A DNA stretch of 50,333 nt from Oscillospiraceae bacterium (GTDB taxonomy: Bacteria > Bacillota > Clostridia > Oscillospirales > Oscillospiraceae): NCBI GenBank assembly GCA_015067585.1, contig SVMC01000012.1, forward strand, positions 1-50,333, given 5' to 3'. Position 1 is the first letter of the stretch. Every line of letters begins with the position of its first letter. The notes beneath the pieces were generated by a model. That model saw only the letters and a program-made list of their open reading frames with translations. It was not told where the DNA came from and searched no databases. Positions 24,253-32,110 of the stretch are shown in pieces. Position numbers and translations under genes: made by a program.

Positions 24253-25731
24253 ATGAACTTTTTTGAAGAAATGGAAGCAAGAATCCCCAAGGGAACTGTA
24301 CGCACCCGCTTTGCCCCCAGCCCCACCGGCTATATGCATGTGGGCAATCTCCGTACCGCGCTGTACACCTGGCTGATCGCCAGAAGTCAGGACGGCACCT
24401 TCATCCTCCGCATCGAGGATACCGACCAGGGCCGCCTTGTGGAGGGCGCAGTGGATGTGATCTATAAGACCATGGCCCAGTGCGGTCTGACCCATGACGA
24501 AGGCCCCGATGTAGGCGGCCCTGTCGGCCCCTATGTGCAGTCTGAGCGCCGTGGCCTGTTTGGAAAATATGCCCAGCTTTTGGTTGACCGTGGCGGCGCC
24601 TATCACTGCTTCTGCCAGAAGGAAGAGGAGCCGGAAACCGACTCCAAGGAGATCAGGAAGCATGTGTGCGCCTGCCCCCAGCTCTCCAAGGAAGAAGTGC
24701 AGGCCCGCATTGACGCAGGGGATCCCTGGGTCATCCGTCAGCGCATTCCCAAGGAAGGCTCCACCACCTTCCACGACGCCTCCTTCGGCGATATCACCGT
24801 GGAAAACAGCGAGCTGGAAGATCAGGTCCTGCTGAAGTCCGACGGCCTTCCCACCTACAATTTTGCCAATGTGGTGGACGATCATCTGATGGGCATCACC
24901 CATGTGGTGCGCGGCAGCGAATATCTGTCCTCCGCCCCCAAGTATAACCTTCTCTACGAAGCCTTTGGCTGGGAGGTTCCCACCTATGTCCACTGCAGCC
25001 CCGTCATGCGTGACGCGCAGCACAAGATGTCCAAGCGTCACGGCGACCCCAGCTATGAAGATTTAATCGCACAGGGCTTCCTGACCGAAGCTGTGCTGAA
25101 CTATGTGGCCCTTCTGGGCTGGTCCCCCAAGGGCGAGCTGGCAGAGCAGGAATTCTTTACGCTGGAAGAGCTGGCAAAGGCCTTTGATATCGCCGGTATT
25201 TCCAAGTCCCCTGCGGTCTTTGACATTGTCAAGCTGCGCTGGATGAATGCGGAATACATTAAGAAGCTTGCCCCCGAAGCATTTTTTGAAAAGGCAGAGC
25301 CCTGGCTCAAGGCAGCCATTCAGAACCCCGCCATCGACCTACAGGCCGTGGCCAAGCTGATCCAGCCCCGCTGCGAGGTGCTCAACGAGATCCCCGAAAA
25401 GGTGGATTTCCTGCAGGCCCTTCCGGAATATGACAATGCCCTGTATGTCCACAAGAAGTCCAAGACCAATTTAGAAAACAGCCTCAGCTCTCTGCAGGCC
25501 ATCCTCCCCGTGCTGGAAGCACAGGAAGACTGGTCCAATGAGGCCCTGTACGCAAGACTGACCGGGCTGGCAGCAGAACTGGGTGTGAAAAATTCCGTGG
25601 TGCTGTGGCCCCTGCGCGTGGCGGTATCCGGCAAGCAGTCCACCCCCGGCGGTGCCACCGAGCTTTGCGCCCTCCTGGGCAAAGAAGAGTCCCTTTCCCG
25701 CGTAAGAAGCGGTATCAACCAGTTAAGCTGA
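24253..25731 (+). CDS. gltX: Glutamyl-tRNA synthetase
   Basis: This class I synthetase charges tRNA-Glu (and often tRNA-Gln). The 492-residue protein has RTRFAPSPTGYMHVGNLRTA with the HIGH motif. It also has RIEDTDQGR, a cysteine cluster CFCQKEEE..HVCACP, GLPTYNFANVVDD, the GSEYLSSAPKY block and the KMSKR loop. The C-terminal anticodon-binding domain includes KSPAVFDIVKLRWMN. The length is normal. The start follows GTGAGGTATACCCT. A regulator gene follows 22 bases later. Confidence 0.96.
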   Translation: MNFFEEMEARIPKGTVRTRFAPSPTGYMHVGNLRTALYTWLIARSQDGTFILRIEDTDQGRLVEGAVDVIYKTMAQCGLTHDEGPDVGGPVGPYVQSERRGLFGKYAQLLVDRGGAYHCFCQKEEEPETDSKEIRKHVCACPQLSKEEVQARIDAGDPWVIRQRIPKEGSTTFHDASFGDITVENSELEDQVLLKSDGLPTYNFANVVDDHLMGITHVVRGSEYLSSAPKYNLLYEAFGWEVPTYVHCSPVMRDAQHKMSKRHGDPSYEDLIAQGFLTEAVLNYVALLGWSPKGELAEQEFFTLEELAKAFDIAGISKSPAVFDIVKLRWMNAEYIKKLAPEAFFEKAEPWLKAAIQNPAIDLQAVAKLIQPRCEVLNEIPEKVDFLQALPEYDNALYVHKKSKTNLENSLSSLQAILPVLEAQEDWSNEALYARLTGLAAELGVKNSVVLWPLRVAVSGKQSTPGGATELCALLGKEESLSRVRSGINQLS

Positions 25732-25753
25732 TCACAAGTGAGGTTTGAGTGAC

Positions 25754-26440
25754 ATGAATCAATTCACAGAACGCCACTATCAGGCGCTGCTGCGTTATCT
25801 GAAAGAAGGCGTTCGCAACGGTACGCTGCACGACGGCAGTAAGCTGCCCCCGGAACGGGAGCTGGCAGAGCATCTGAGCTTCAGTGTGCCCTCCGTACGG
25901 GAGGCCATGCACCTTCTGACCATTCTCGGCCTTTTGACCCGGGATTCCGACGGTACCTTCCGCCTTCGCAACGATCTGAGCCGAAGCATTGCGGATATCT
26001 TCACTCTGGTCCTGCTGATGGACAGACATGAGTATGCCGATGTGCTGCGGCTGCGCCGCAGCATTGAGCTGCAATCCATCCCCGCCGTCTGCGCCGGCAT
26101 TACGGAGCGGGAAAAACAGACCCTCTACCTGTGCCTGATGAAGATGATCGCCGCCCCCTACGGTGACAGCAAGGCAGACGCGGAATTCCACGATGTATTC
26201 GTCTCCGCCTCCCGGGACAAGCTGGCCTCCATCCTGAACAGGACTTTGGTGCAACTCATGGACCCCAAGGGCTATGCGCCCTCCAGTGCCTACTATTACG
26301 GCGATCGCGACGAGTTTATTCAGGTGCATAAGAAGCTCTATCAGGCCATTGCCGCCAACAAGCCTGAGGCAGCGGCAGATGCCGTCAACACCCACTATGA
26401 TCTTCTTCTGCAGATGATCAGCCACACAGGCAGACGGTAA
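25754..26440 (+). CDS. GntR-family (FadR/FCD type) transcriptional regulator
   Basis: The N-terminal winged helix (about 1-75) has GSKLPPERELAEHLSFSVPSV and EAMHLLTILGLL. The C-terminal helical FCD-like domain has ADVLRLRRSIELQSIPA, FHDVFVSAS, HKKLYQAIAA and THYDLLLQM. The spaced histidines could bind metal, as in other FCD regulators. It lies 22 bases after gltX and may share its transcript. The ATG at 25754 is preferred; TTG at 25745 is too close to the ribosome binding site. The effector and targets cannot be told from sequence. Confidence 0.85.
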   Translation: MNQFTERHYQALLRYLKEGVRNGTLHDGSKLPPERELAEHLSFSVPSVREAMHLLTILGLLTRDSDGTFRLRNDLSRSIADIFTLVLLMDRHEYADVLRLRRSIELQSIPAVCAGITEREKQTLYLCLMKMIAAPYGDSKADAEFHDVFVSASRDKLASILNRTLVQLMDPKGYAPSSAYYYGDRDEFIQVHKKLYQAIAANKPEAAADAVNTHYDLLLQMISHTGRR

Positions 26441-26453
26441 TTCCTATCTATAC

Positions 26454-26486
26454 AAGCGGTCAGATCGGATGATCTGGCCGCTTTTT
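26454..26486 (+). terminator. Terminator after the FCD regulator
   Basis: AAGCGGTCAGATC pairs with GATCTGGCCGCTT around a 4-base loop, followed by a T run. Confidence 0.85.
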
Positions 26487-26529
26487 GAAATATCTTGAAA
26501 AAATTTTTAAAAATTTTTCAAAACCATAC

Positions 26530-26555
26530 AACATTTTCCCCTTCTGAATCGTTAT
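26530..26555 (+). promoter_or_regulatory. Possible ECF-type promoter of the sigma-serpin operon
   Basis: AAC (26530-26532), a 17-base spacer with a CCCC tract, and CGTTAT (26550-26555) fit the AAC-N16/17-CGT layout of many ECF sigma promoters. It is 62 bases upstream of the sigma gene. The spacing is the only support. The leader after it holds a GCAGCC/GGCTGC stem near 26576-26602. Confidence 0.4.
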
Positions 26556-26617
26556 ATAGGCAGAAGGCTTTCTTGTGCAGCCGCCGGACGCGGAGGCTGC
26601 ATCCCCGGAGAATACAT

Positions 26618-27082
26618 ATGAACAAAGATTTCCATCAGGTGGTGGACACCTACGCGGTCTCCCTCTATCGTCTGGCCTGCAGCTATTGCGGCAGCCATGC
26701 GGATGCGGAGGATGTGGTACAGGAGGTATTTCTCAAATACCTCCAGACCGCGCCGGAATTCCCCACAGAGCAACAGCTTCGCGCATGGCTGATGCGAGTC
26801 ACAGTCAACAAGTGCAAAGACCTGCTGCGAAGCCCATGGCGGCAAAACCGTGAGCCGCTGAGTGATGCTGAGGCAGCGACAACACCTGACGACCCGAATG
26901 ATGTCGTACAGGCAGCTTTGCTGCGCCTTTCTCCGGGAAATCAGGCGGTGATCTACCTCTATTATTACGAGGAAATGAGCACCAAAGAGATCGGAGAAAT
27001 ATTGAAGCTGTCGGAAACCGCCGTGAGATCCCGGCTGTTTCAGGCACGAAGACACTTAAAGAAGCTGCTGGGAGGTGATTGA
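26618..27082 (+). CDS. ECF-type RNA polymerase sigma factor
   Basis: The 154-residue sigma has region 2 (LYRLACSYCGSHADAEDVVQ, EVFLKYLQ) and region 4 (RLSPGNQAVIYLYYYEEMST, KEIGEILKLSETAVRSRLF, ARRHLKKLL). There is no region 1 or 3, which is the ECF pattern. It is preceded by GGAGAATACAT. It lies 1 base upstream of a membrane protein gene and upstream of the serpin gene, all on the plus strand. It probably controls its own operon in response to an external signal (inference). Confidence 0.93.
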   Translation: MNKDFHQVVDTYAVSLYRLACSYCGSHADAEDVVQEVFLKYLQTAPEFPTEQQLRAWLMRVTVNKCKDLLRSPWRQNREPLSDAEAATTPDDPNDVVQAALLRLSPGNQAVIYLYYYEEMSTKEIGEILKLSETAVRSRLFQARRHLKKLLGGD

Positions 27083-27083
27083 C

Positions 27084-28109
27084 ATGGACCAACTGAAAGA
27101 ACAACTGAAAAAGCATTATGAATCGGTGCAGCCGTCGGAAGACTTCCTCCAAAAGCTTCACACATTGGAAGCACCGGAACCCGCACCCGTTCCGATTCCT
27201 ATGCGCCGCAAGCGGCTGCTCGCTCCCATTGCCGCCATGCTGATCGCCGCCGTTGCCCTCCTTGGCGGCGGGAAATATCTCATGGACATAGTGCCGCCCA
27301 CGGCAGTACCTCCCACTGAAACAGTACCCGTGGAAAGTGCCGTTGAATCCAGCGCCGTTGAGTATGACGATGTAGAGCCAACAACTGCAACGCCGGATGC
27401 TCCGGAGATGTTCTACTCGGAAGATCCCGCCCCTGAGGAAACCGCGCCTGAGAAAACCGCACCCCAGCCGGGTTCTGCCGACGAGACCGCACCCCAGACC
27501 CCCACGACCCCGGAATCCACCGACCCGGTACTGCCCCCACTATACACAGCGCCGGAAGATGATCCAACCCCTCCGGAGGATATCACAGACCCGGAGCCGC
27601 CTGTTGAAGGGCCGGCAGATGATCCGACCACCCCGCCGGATGACGATGTGCCGCCCCATGACCCCGGCGAAGATGATCCCCCCACAGAGCCGGATATCAA
27701 TGCGCCCGCTGATGAACCGGATAAGCCTGTTGATCCGCCGGATGACCCGGTTGACCCGCCGGATGACCCCGTTGATCCGCCGGATGATCCGCCGCATTAT
27801 CCCCCCCTAAATTCAGAGGCACCTCCTGAAATTTCCGGGCGTTACGCAAAGGAGAACGGACAGCACATGGTATACCTTACCAACTGTGATACCGGCGAGA
27901 TTTGCACTCTGAATCTTACTTCCTCAGTGACAGTATATGGCTACACAAACATTCATACTGTGTTTGGGTGTTTGGTTAAAATTTGCCTCAATGATGCAAA
28001 TCCCAGTTGCCCAACACAATCAGTAACCCCGGGTACTTCACCAAGGCCTAATATCTCAGAAATTGAGTTTGAACTCGAAATAGACGTCATTTGTGCAGTA
28101 ACATGGTAA
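27084..28109 (+). CDS. Membrane protein, probable anti-sigma factor with Pro/Asp-rich exterior
   Basis: The 341-residue protein has a short cytoplasmic N-terminus (MDQLKEQLKKHYESVQPS), a basic patch and one membrane helix (LLAPIAAMLIAAVALLGGG). Position and topology suggest a single-pass anti-sigma factor, but no zinc-binding motif was seen. The exterior is about 180 residues of Pro, Asp, Glu and Thr, including three perfect VDPPDDP units. It ends in a compact domain with three cysteines (LTNCDTGEICTLNLTSS, FGCLVKICLNDA). The proline-rich stalk could cross the cell wall and hold the Cys domain outside. The start follows GGAGGTGATTGAC, overlapping the end of the sigma gene. Confidence 0.7.
   Translation: MDQLKEQLKKHYESVQPSEDFLQKLHTLEAPEPAPVPIPMRRKRLLAPIAAMLIAAVALLGGGKYLMDIVPPTAVPPTETVPVESAVESSAVEYDDVEPTTATPDAPEMFYSEDPAPEETAPEKTAPQPGSADETAPQTPTTPESTDPVLPPLYTAPEDDPTPPEDITDPEPPVEGPADDPTTPPDDDVPPHDPGEDDPPTEPDINAPADEPDKPVDPPDDPVDPPDDPVDPPDDPPHYPPLNSEAPPEISGRYAKENGQHMVYLTNCDTGEICTLNLTSSVTVYGYTNIHTVFGCLVKICLNDANPSCPTQSVTPGTSPRPNISEIEFELEIDVICAVTW
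27729..27791 (+). repeat. 21-bp tandem repeat encoding VDPPDDP
   Basis: Three consecutive 21-base units starting GTTGAYCCGCCGGATGA, differing only at synonymous positions, encode the stalk repeats of the probable anti-sigma factor. Copy number could vary between strains. Confidence 0.85.
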
Positions 28110-28124
28110 AGAAAGGAGCAAACA

Positions 28125-30488
28125 ATGAAAAGAAATATCCGCCTTTTGGCCCTGTGCCTATGCTTCGCGCTTTTACTGGGCTGTTTGCCCACGGTCAGTG
28201 CCGACTTTGTTGAATTACCCTTGGCGGTGAAGCGTTTTGATGATTTCAAGAACGAATTAATTGCTTCCGGACGGATCGAACAGGAAGACTTAGAAAAGTA
28301 CCTTAACAGCCTGAACATCTCGGAAACGGAAACACGGCATGAACTGGTTCCTCTCGTACAGGCCCGTATTGATATGGGCGAAGCAAAGCAGATCGCAGCG
28401 AAATACGAAGCAATAACCGACGCAATCGACAAAGGTGTAGAAGTATACGAAGAACACACAAAAATCTGCAGCGATTATTATGCACAGAATGAAGGCATTC
28501 ATAAATTCGCAAAGCAGGATGATGTATTTATTCGGAAGTACTACGGCTGCTACAATGGTGTCCATGTAGTCCTCATGGATGTGGTTGGAAAGATCTATAC
28601 CGACGATATGTTGGGATTATATGTTGATGGTATTCTCTTTGAATTCCCCTCCGGCGGCTGCAAGGCAATGTTCCTGACTTACAAGGACGGTGAATTCCTT
28701 CGGGTGGCGGATGCCTATGAGCAGGGTCTGCTGACCAAGAGCAACCTGATCTCCATGCTGCAGATCCACTATGAGAACTACAAGCATCTTCCCTTTGGAG
28801 ATGTGGACAACGGAGCGTGGTATGAAGATGCTGCTTGGTATGTTTTCTTAAATGGTTTATTTACCGGTGTAAGCACTTACCGCTTCGCTCCGGAGGACAC
28901 CATGACCCGCGCAATGCTGGCAACGGTACTCTGGCGCAGCCAGGGTGAGCCTGCTGCCCATCCTTCCACCTATTTCACCGATGTGGAGGAAGGAAGCTGG
29001 TATGCCGAAGCCGTGGATTGGGCCAACCGACAGCTTATCGTTTTCGGCACCGGCGACAGAAAATTCTCCCCCAACGATGCCGTGACCCGCGAGACCTTCG
29101 CCACCATGCTCTACCGCCTGAGCGGTGCCGGCGCAGCGCCCCAGAAGACGGCTCCCACTTGGGACTTCGAGGATCTTTCCTCCGTCAGCAGTTGGGCAAA
29201 GAATGCCGTGGATTGGGCCATTGAAGAAAAGATCCTGCAGGGCATTGAGAAGGAAGACGGCCTCTATCTTGACCCCGGCCGCCCCATCACCCGTGCAGAA
29301 GCCGCCACCATGCTAATGCGCTATATGGAAGGCACTTCCCCCGAAATGAAGGCGGTGGATCTGATGGAGGACTACTATCCCCAGATCATCGATCCCAACA
29401 CCCCCATGACCGAGGAAAGTATAGAAGCCATTGCGGATTTCTCCGTCTCCCTGTTCCAAAAGACCGCCAGCAGTGAAGAAAATACCGTCATGTCCCCGCT
29501 GTCCGTCCTGTATGCCCTGAGTATGCTCACCAACGGTGCGGAAGAAAACACCCTTACAGAGCTTGAGACGACCCTTGGCCTGAGCAAAGAGGACCTGAAT
29601 CAGGCCATGTATCTGCTGCGCTCTGCCCTGAATGACCGCTACTGCAATGTGAATGTCGCCAATTCCATCTGGATCCGGGATGGCTTTGAGGTCAAGCCGG
29701 AATTCCTGCGGGAAAATGCCAAATGGCTGGATGCCGATGCCTATCAGGCCCCCTATGACGATTCCACCGTGGAGGATATGAACAACTGGATCAGCCACAA
29801 TACCGACGGCATGATCGAAGAAATGGTGCAGGAGCTTTCCCCCGATGCCATGCTGACCCTCATCAATGCCCTGCTGTTCCGTGGCGATTGGTCCGACCCC
29901 TATCAGCGCACTTTTGATGACACCTTCTACCGGGCTGACGGCACGGAGGAAGATGCCGATATGCTCTACAGCTCCGAACACCTCTACCTGCACGATGACA
30001 TGGCCACCGGCTTCCGGAAATCCTTTGTTGGCACAAAGTACGACTTTGCCGTGATCGTTCCCAATGAAGGCGTCGCACTGGAGGATTACATCGCCCAGAT
30101 GGACGGCGAGTCCCTGCGCGAGCTTCTCAAGGGCGAAAGCTATGACGCAGTTTATGCCACCATGCCGAAGTTCTCTGCGGAATTCACCACGGAACTGTCC
30201 ACCGTTCTGAAGGAACTGGGCATCGAGGATGCGTTTGATCTCAATGCGGCAGACCTTACGGGCATTGCGGAAAATCTGTTCGTTTCCAAGGTCAACCACA
30301 AAGCCGCCATCGAAGTGGATGAAACCGGTGTCAGTGCCGCTGCCGCCACCAAGGTGGATATTTGGATCGGCTCTCCTGTGATTGAAAAGACCGCCACTGT
30401 GACCGCAGACCGCCCCTATCTTTACATGATCATCGACACAGAAACCAATCTTCCCCTGTTCATGGGCACCACATTGACCGTTGCATAA
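28125..30488 (+). CDS. Secreted S-layer homology (SLH)-serpin fusion protein
   Basis: The 787-residue protein has a signal peptide (cut after VSA near 26, though LLGC could also act as a lipobox). Residues 27-220 are an unrecognised domain. Three SLH domains follow at about 223-277, 282-335 and 345-402 (FGDVDNGAWYEDAAWYV, FTDVEEGSWYAEAVDWA, TRAEAATMLMRYME). A full serpin spans about 432-787. Serpin features are NTVMSPLSVLYALSMLTNGA, NSIWIRDG, LINALLFRGDWS, the hinge DETGVSAAAATKV (732-744) and the end DRPYLYMIIDTETNLPLFMG. The small Ala run at P12-P9 (738-741) and Gly at P15 are what inhibitory serpins need. The predicted P1-P1' is about Gly749-Ser750. The SLH part should tether it to wall glycans. 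It is the third gene of the ECF operon. Confidence 0.93.
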   Translation: MKRNIRLLALCLCFALLLGCLPTVSADFVELPLAVKRFDDFKNELIASGRIEQEDLEKYLNSLNISETETRHELVPLVQARIDMGEAKQIAAKYEAITDAIDKGVEVYEEHTKICSDYYAQNEGIHKFAKQDDVFIRKYYGCYNGVHVVLMDVVGKIYTDDMLGLYVDGILFEFPSGGCKAMFLTYKDGEFLRVADAYEQGLLTKSNLISMLQIHYENYKHLPFGDVDNGAWYEDAAWYVFLNGLFTGVSTYRFAPEDTMTRAMLATVLWRSQGEPAAHPSTYFTDVEEGSWYAEAVDWANRQLIVFGTGDRKFSPNDAVTRETFATMLYRLSGAGAAPQKTAPTWDFEDLSSVSSWAKNAVDWAIEEKILQGIEKEDGLYLDPGRPITRAEAATMLMRYMEGTSPEMKAVDLMEDYYPQIIDPNTPMTEESIEAIADFSVSLFQKTASSEENTVMSPLSVLYALSMLTNGAEENTLTELETTLGLSKEDLNQAMYLLRSALNDRYCNVNVANSIWIRDGFEVKPEFLRENAKWLDADAYQAPYDDSTVEDMNNWISHNTDGMIEEMVQELSPDAMLTLINALLFRGDWSDPYQRTFDDTFYRADGTEEDADMLYSSEHLYLHDDMATGFRKSFVGTKYDFAVIVPNEGVALEDYIAQMDGESLRELLKGESYDAVYATMPKFSAEFTTELSTVLKELGIEDAFDLNAADLTGIAENLFVSKVNHKAAIEVDETGVSAAAATKVDIWIGSPVIEKTATVTADRPYLYMIIDTETNLPLFMGTTLTVA

Positions 30489-30499
30489 CATCTTGTCCT

Positions 30500-30544
30500 T
30501 GCCGCCGCAGCCGATCAAAAGGGCTGCGGCGGCATTTCTTTTCC
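30500..30544 (+). terminator. Terminator after the serpin gene
   Basis: TGCCGCCGCAGCC pairs with GGCTGCGGCGGCA around a 9-base loop, followed by TTTCTTTT. Confidence 0.9.
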
Positions 30545-30564
30545 ATAAAAATGAAATTCCGCCC

Positions 30565-30593
30565 TTTACAAATTGCAAATCTTTTGCTATAAT
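30565..30593 (+). promoter_or_regulatory. Promoter for the aminotransferase gene
   Basis: TTTACA, a 17-base spacer and TATAAT lie 75 bases before the start. Confidence 0.8.
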
Positions 30594-30667
30594 TGATTCC
30601 ATCGTTTGCAATGGCGCATTTTTTAGCGCTGTGTGTTGCAAAATCTCGAATCAGGAGGCAAGCCGTT

Positions 30668-31954
30668 ATGGAACAAATCGCCTATAAAGCAAGAACTCAC
30701 GAAGCACTGACAAAGGAATATGCCCTTGTGCGTGCCCACTATGATGAACTCTGTGCCAGAAATCTGAAGCTGGATATGTCCAGAGGCAAGCCCGCCAAGG
30801 AGCAGCTTGATCTGGTCAGCGGTTTATTTACCGCCCTCACCACGCCCGAGGATTGCGTCATTGATGGCATCGATGCGAGAAATTACGGCGAGCTCAGCGG
30901 CCTTCCTGCCGCAAAGCGGCTGTTTGCCGACATTCTCGGCTGCAAGCCGGAAGAATGCTTCGCAGGCGGCAGCTCCTCCCTCAACCTGATGTATGATACC
31001 ATCTCCAAAGCCTTTACCCACGGCCTGCTTCACTCCGAAACCCCCTGGTCGAAGCTGGATTGTGTCAAGTGGCTCTGCCCCGTTCCCGGCTATGACCGCC
31101 ACTTCAAGATCACCCAGACCTTTGGCTGCGAGATGATCAATGTCCCCATGACTCCGGATGGCCCGGATATGGACATTGTAGAAGAGCTGATCAAGGACGA
31201 AGCTGTGAAGGGTATGTGGTGCGTGCCCAAGTTCTCCAATCCCGATGGCATTGTCTATTCCGAAGAAACCTGCCGCCGTATTGCCGCCATGAAGCCCGCC
31301 GCAAAGGACTTTACCCTGATGTGGGACAATGCCTACTGCGTGCATGAATTCGAAGGCGAATTCATCCCCTTCCCCGATATCATCGGCCTTTGCCGTGAAG
31401 CAGGCAACCCCGATATGGTCTACGAATTCGCCTCCACCTCCAAGGTCACTCTGGCAGGTGCAGGCATCTCCGTCATGGCCGCCTCGGAAGCAAACCTCAA
31501 ATATATGGTGTCCCTCATGAGCATCCAGATGATCTCTGCCGACAAGGTCAATCAGCTTCGCCATGTGCGCTATCTCAAGGACAAGGAAACCACACTTGAA
31601 CTCATGAAGCGCCATGCCGAGCTCCTCTATCCTAAATTCCACTGCGTTCTGGATATGCTGGAAGCCGAGATCGCTCCCCTTGAAATCGCACAGTGGCAGA
31701 AGCCCAAGGGCGGCTACTTCGTATCCGTCAACACCATCCCCGGCCTTGCCAAGCGCACCCTCGCCCTTTGCAAGCAGGCAGGCGTTGTGATGACCGGCGC
31801 GGGCGCTGCCTTCCCCTACGGCGTCGATCCTCAGGACAGCAACATCCGCATCGCCCCCTCCCTGCCCCCCGTAGCGGAGCTTCAGCAGGCAATGGACATT
31901 TTCTGCGCCAGTCTGAAAATTGCCGCTCTGGAGCAGCTTCTGAACATTGCTTAA
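30668..31954 (+). CDS. PLP aminotransferase, aspartate aminotransferase-like (MocR-type domain)
   Basis: The 428-residue fold-type I enzyme has LKLDMSRGKPAKEQLDL, NYGELSGLPAAKRLFADILG, FAGGSSSLNLMYDT, CPVPGYDRHF, CVPKFSNPDGIVYS, MWDNAYCVHEF and the PLP lysine in FASTSKVTLAGAGIS. The substrate-carboxylate arginine is in NIRIAPSLPP. This set matches the aminotransferase family that contains aspartate aminotransferases without a DNA-binding domain. The natural substrate is probably aspartate or another dicarboxylate. The start follows AGGAGGCAAGCCGTT. It is monocistronic with its own promoter and terminator. Confidence 0.88.
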   Translation: MEQIAYKARTHEALTKEYALVRAHYDELCARNLKLDMSRGKPAKEQLDLVSGLFTALTTPEDCVIDGIDARNYGELSGLPAAKRLFADILGCKPEECFAGGSSSLNLMYDTISKAFTHGLLHSETPWSKLDCVKWLCPVPGYDRHFKITQTFGCEMINVPMTPDGPDMDIVEELIKDEAVKGMWCVPKFSNPDGIVYSEETCRRIAAMKPAAKDFTLMWDNAYCVHEFEGEFIPFPDIIGLCREAGNPDMVYEFASTSKVTLAGAGISVMAASEANLKYMVSLMSIQMISADKVNQLRHVRYLKDKETTLELMKRHAELLYPKFHCVLDMLEAEIAPLEIAQWQKPKGGYFVSVNTIPGLAKRTLALCKQAGVVMTGAGAAFPYGVDPQDSNIRIAPSLPPVAELQQAMDIFCASLKIAALEQLLNIA

Positions 31955-31965
31955 CCATTGATATT

Positions 31966-32000
31966 AACAGCCCCGTGGATTCGCTCCACGGGGCTGTTTG
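31966..32000 (+). terminator. Terminator after the aminotransferase gene
   Basis: AACAGCCCCGTGGA pairs with TCCACGGGGCTGTT around a TTCGC loop, followed by TTG. Confidence 0.88.
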
Positions 32001-32054
32001 TCGCAGTATGATATTATGGGTGGTCCGGCCCATACGATCTCCAATATGAAATAA

Positions 32055-32092
32055 CCCGCCATGCATCGGAAAACGCCGATACATGGCGGGGT
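32055..32092 (-). terminator. Hairpin ending the exporter operon
   Basis: On the minus strand CCCGCCATGTATCGGCG and CCGATGCATGGCGGG form an imperfect stem after the adaptor stop. The following U tract is weak (TTATTTC). Confidence 0.5.
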
Positions 32093-32110
32093 TCGTTATT
32101 CGATCAAGTT

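Noticed and set aside
27729-27791. CRISPR-like or VNTR non-coding repeat
   Set aside because: The repeats are in frame within a coding sequence, contiguous and without spacers.
29313-30641. Minus-strand frame opposite the serpin domain
   Set aside because: The plus strand has continuous serpin motifs with signal peptide and SLH domains. The minus frame has His/Gly-rich shadow composition.
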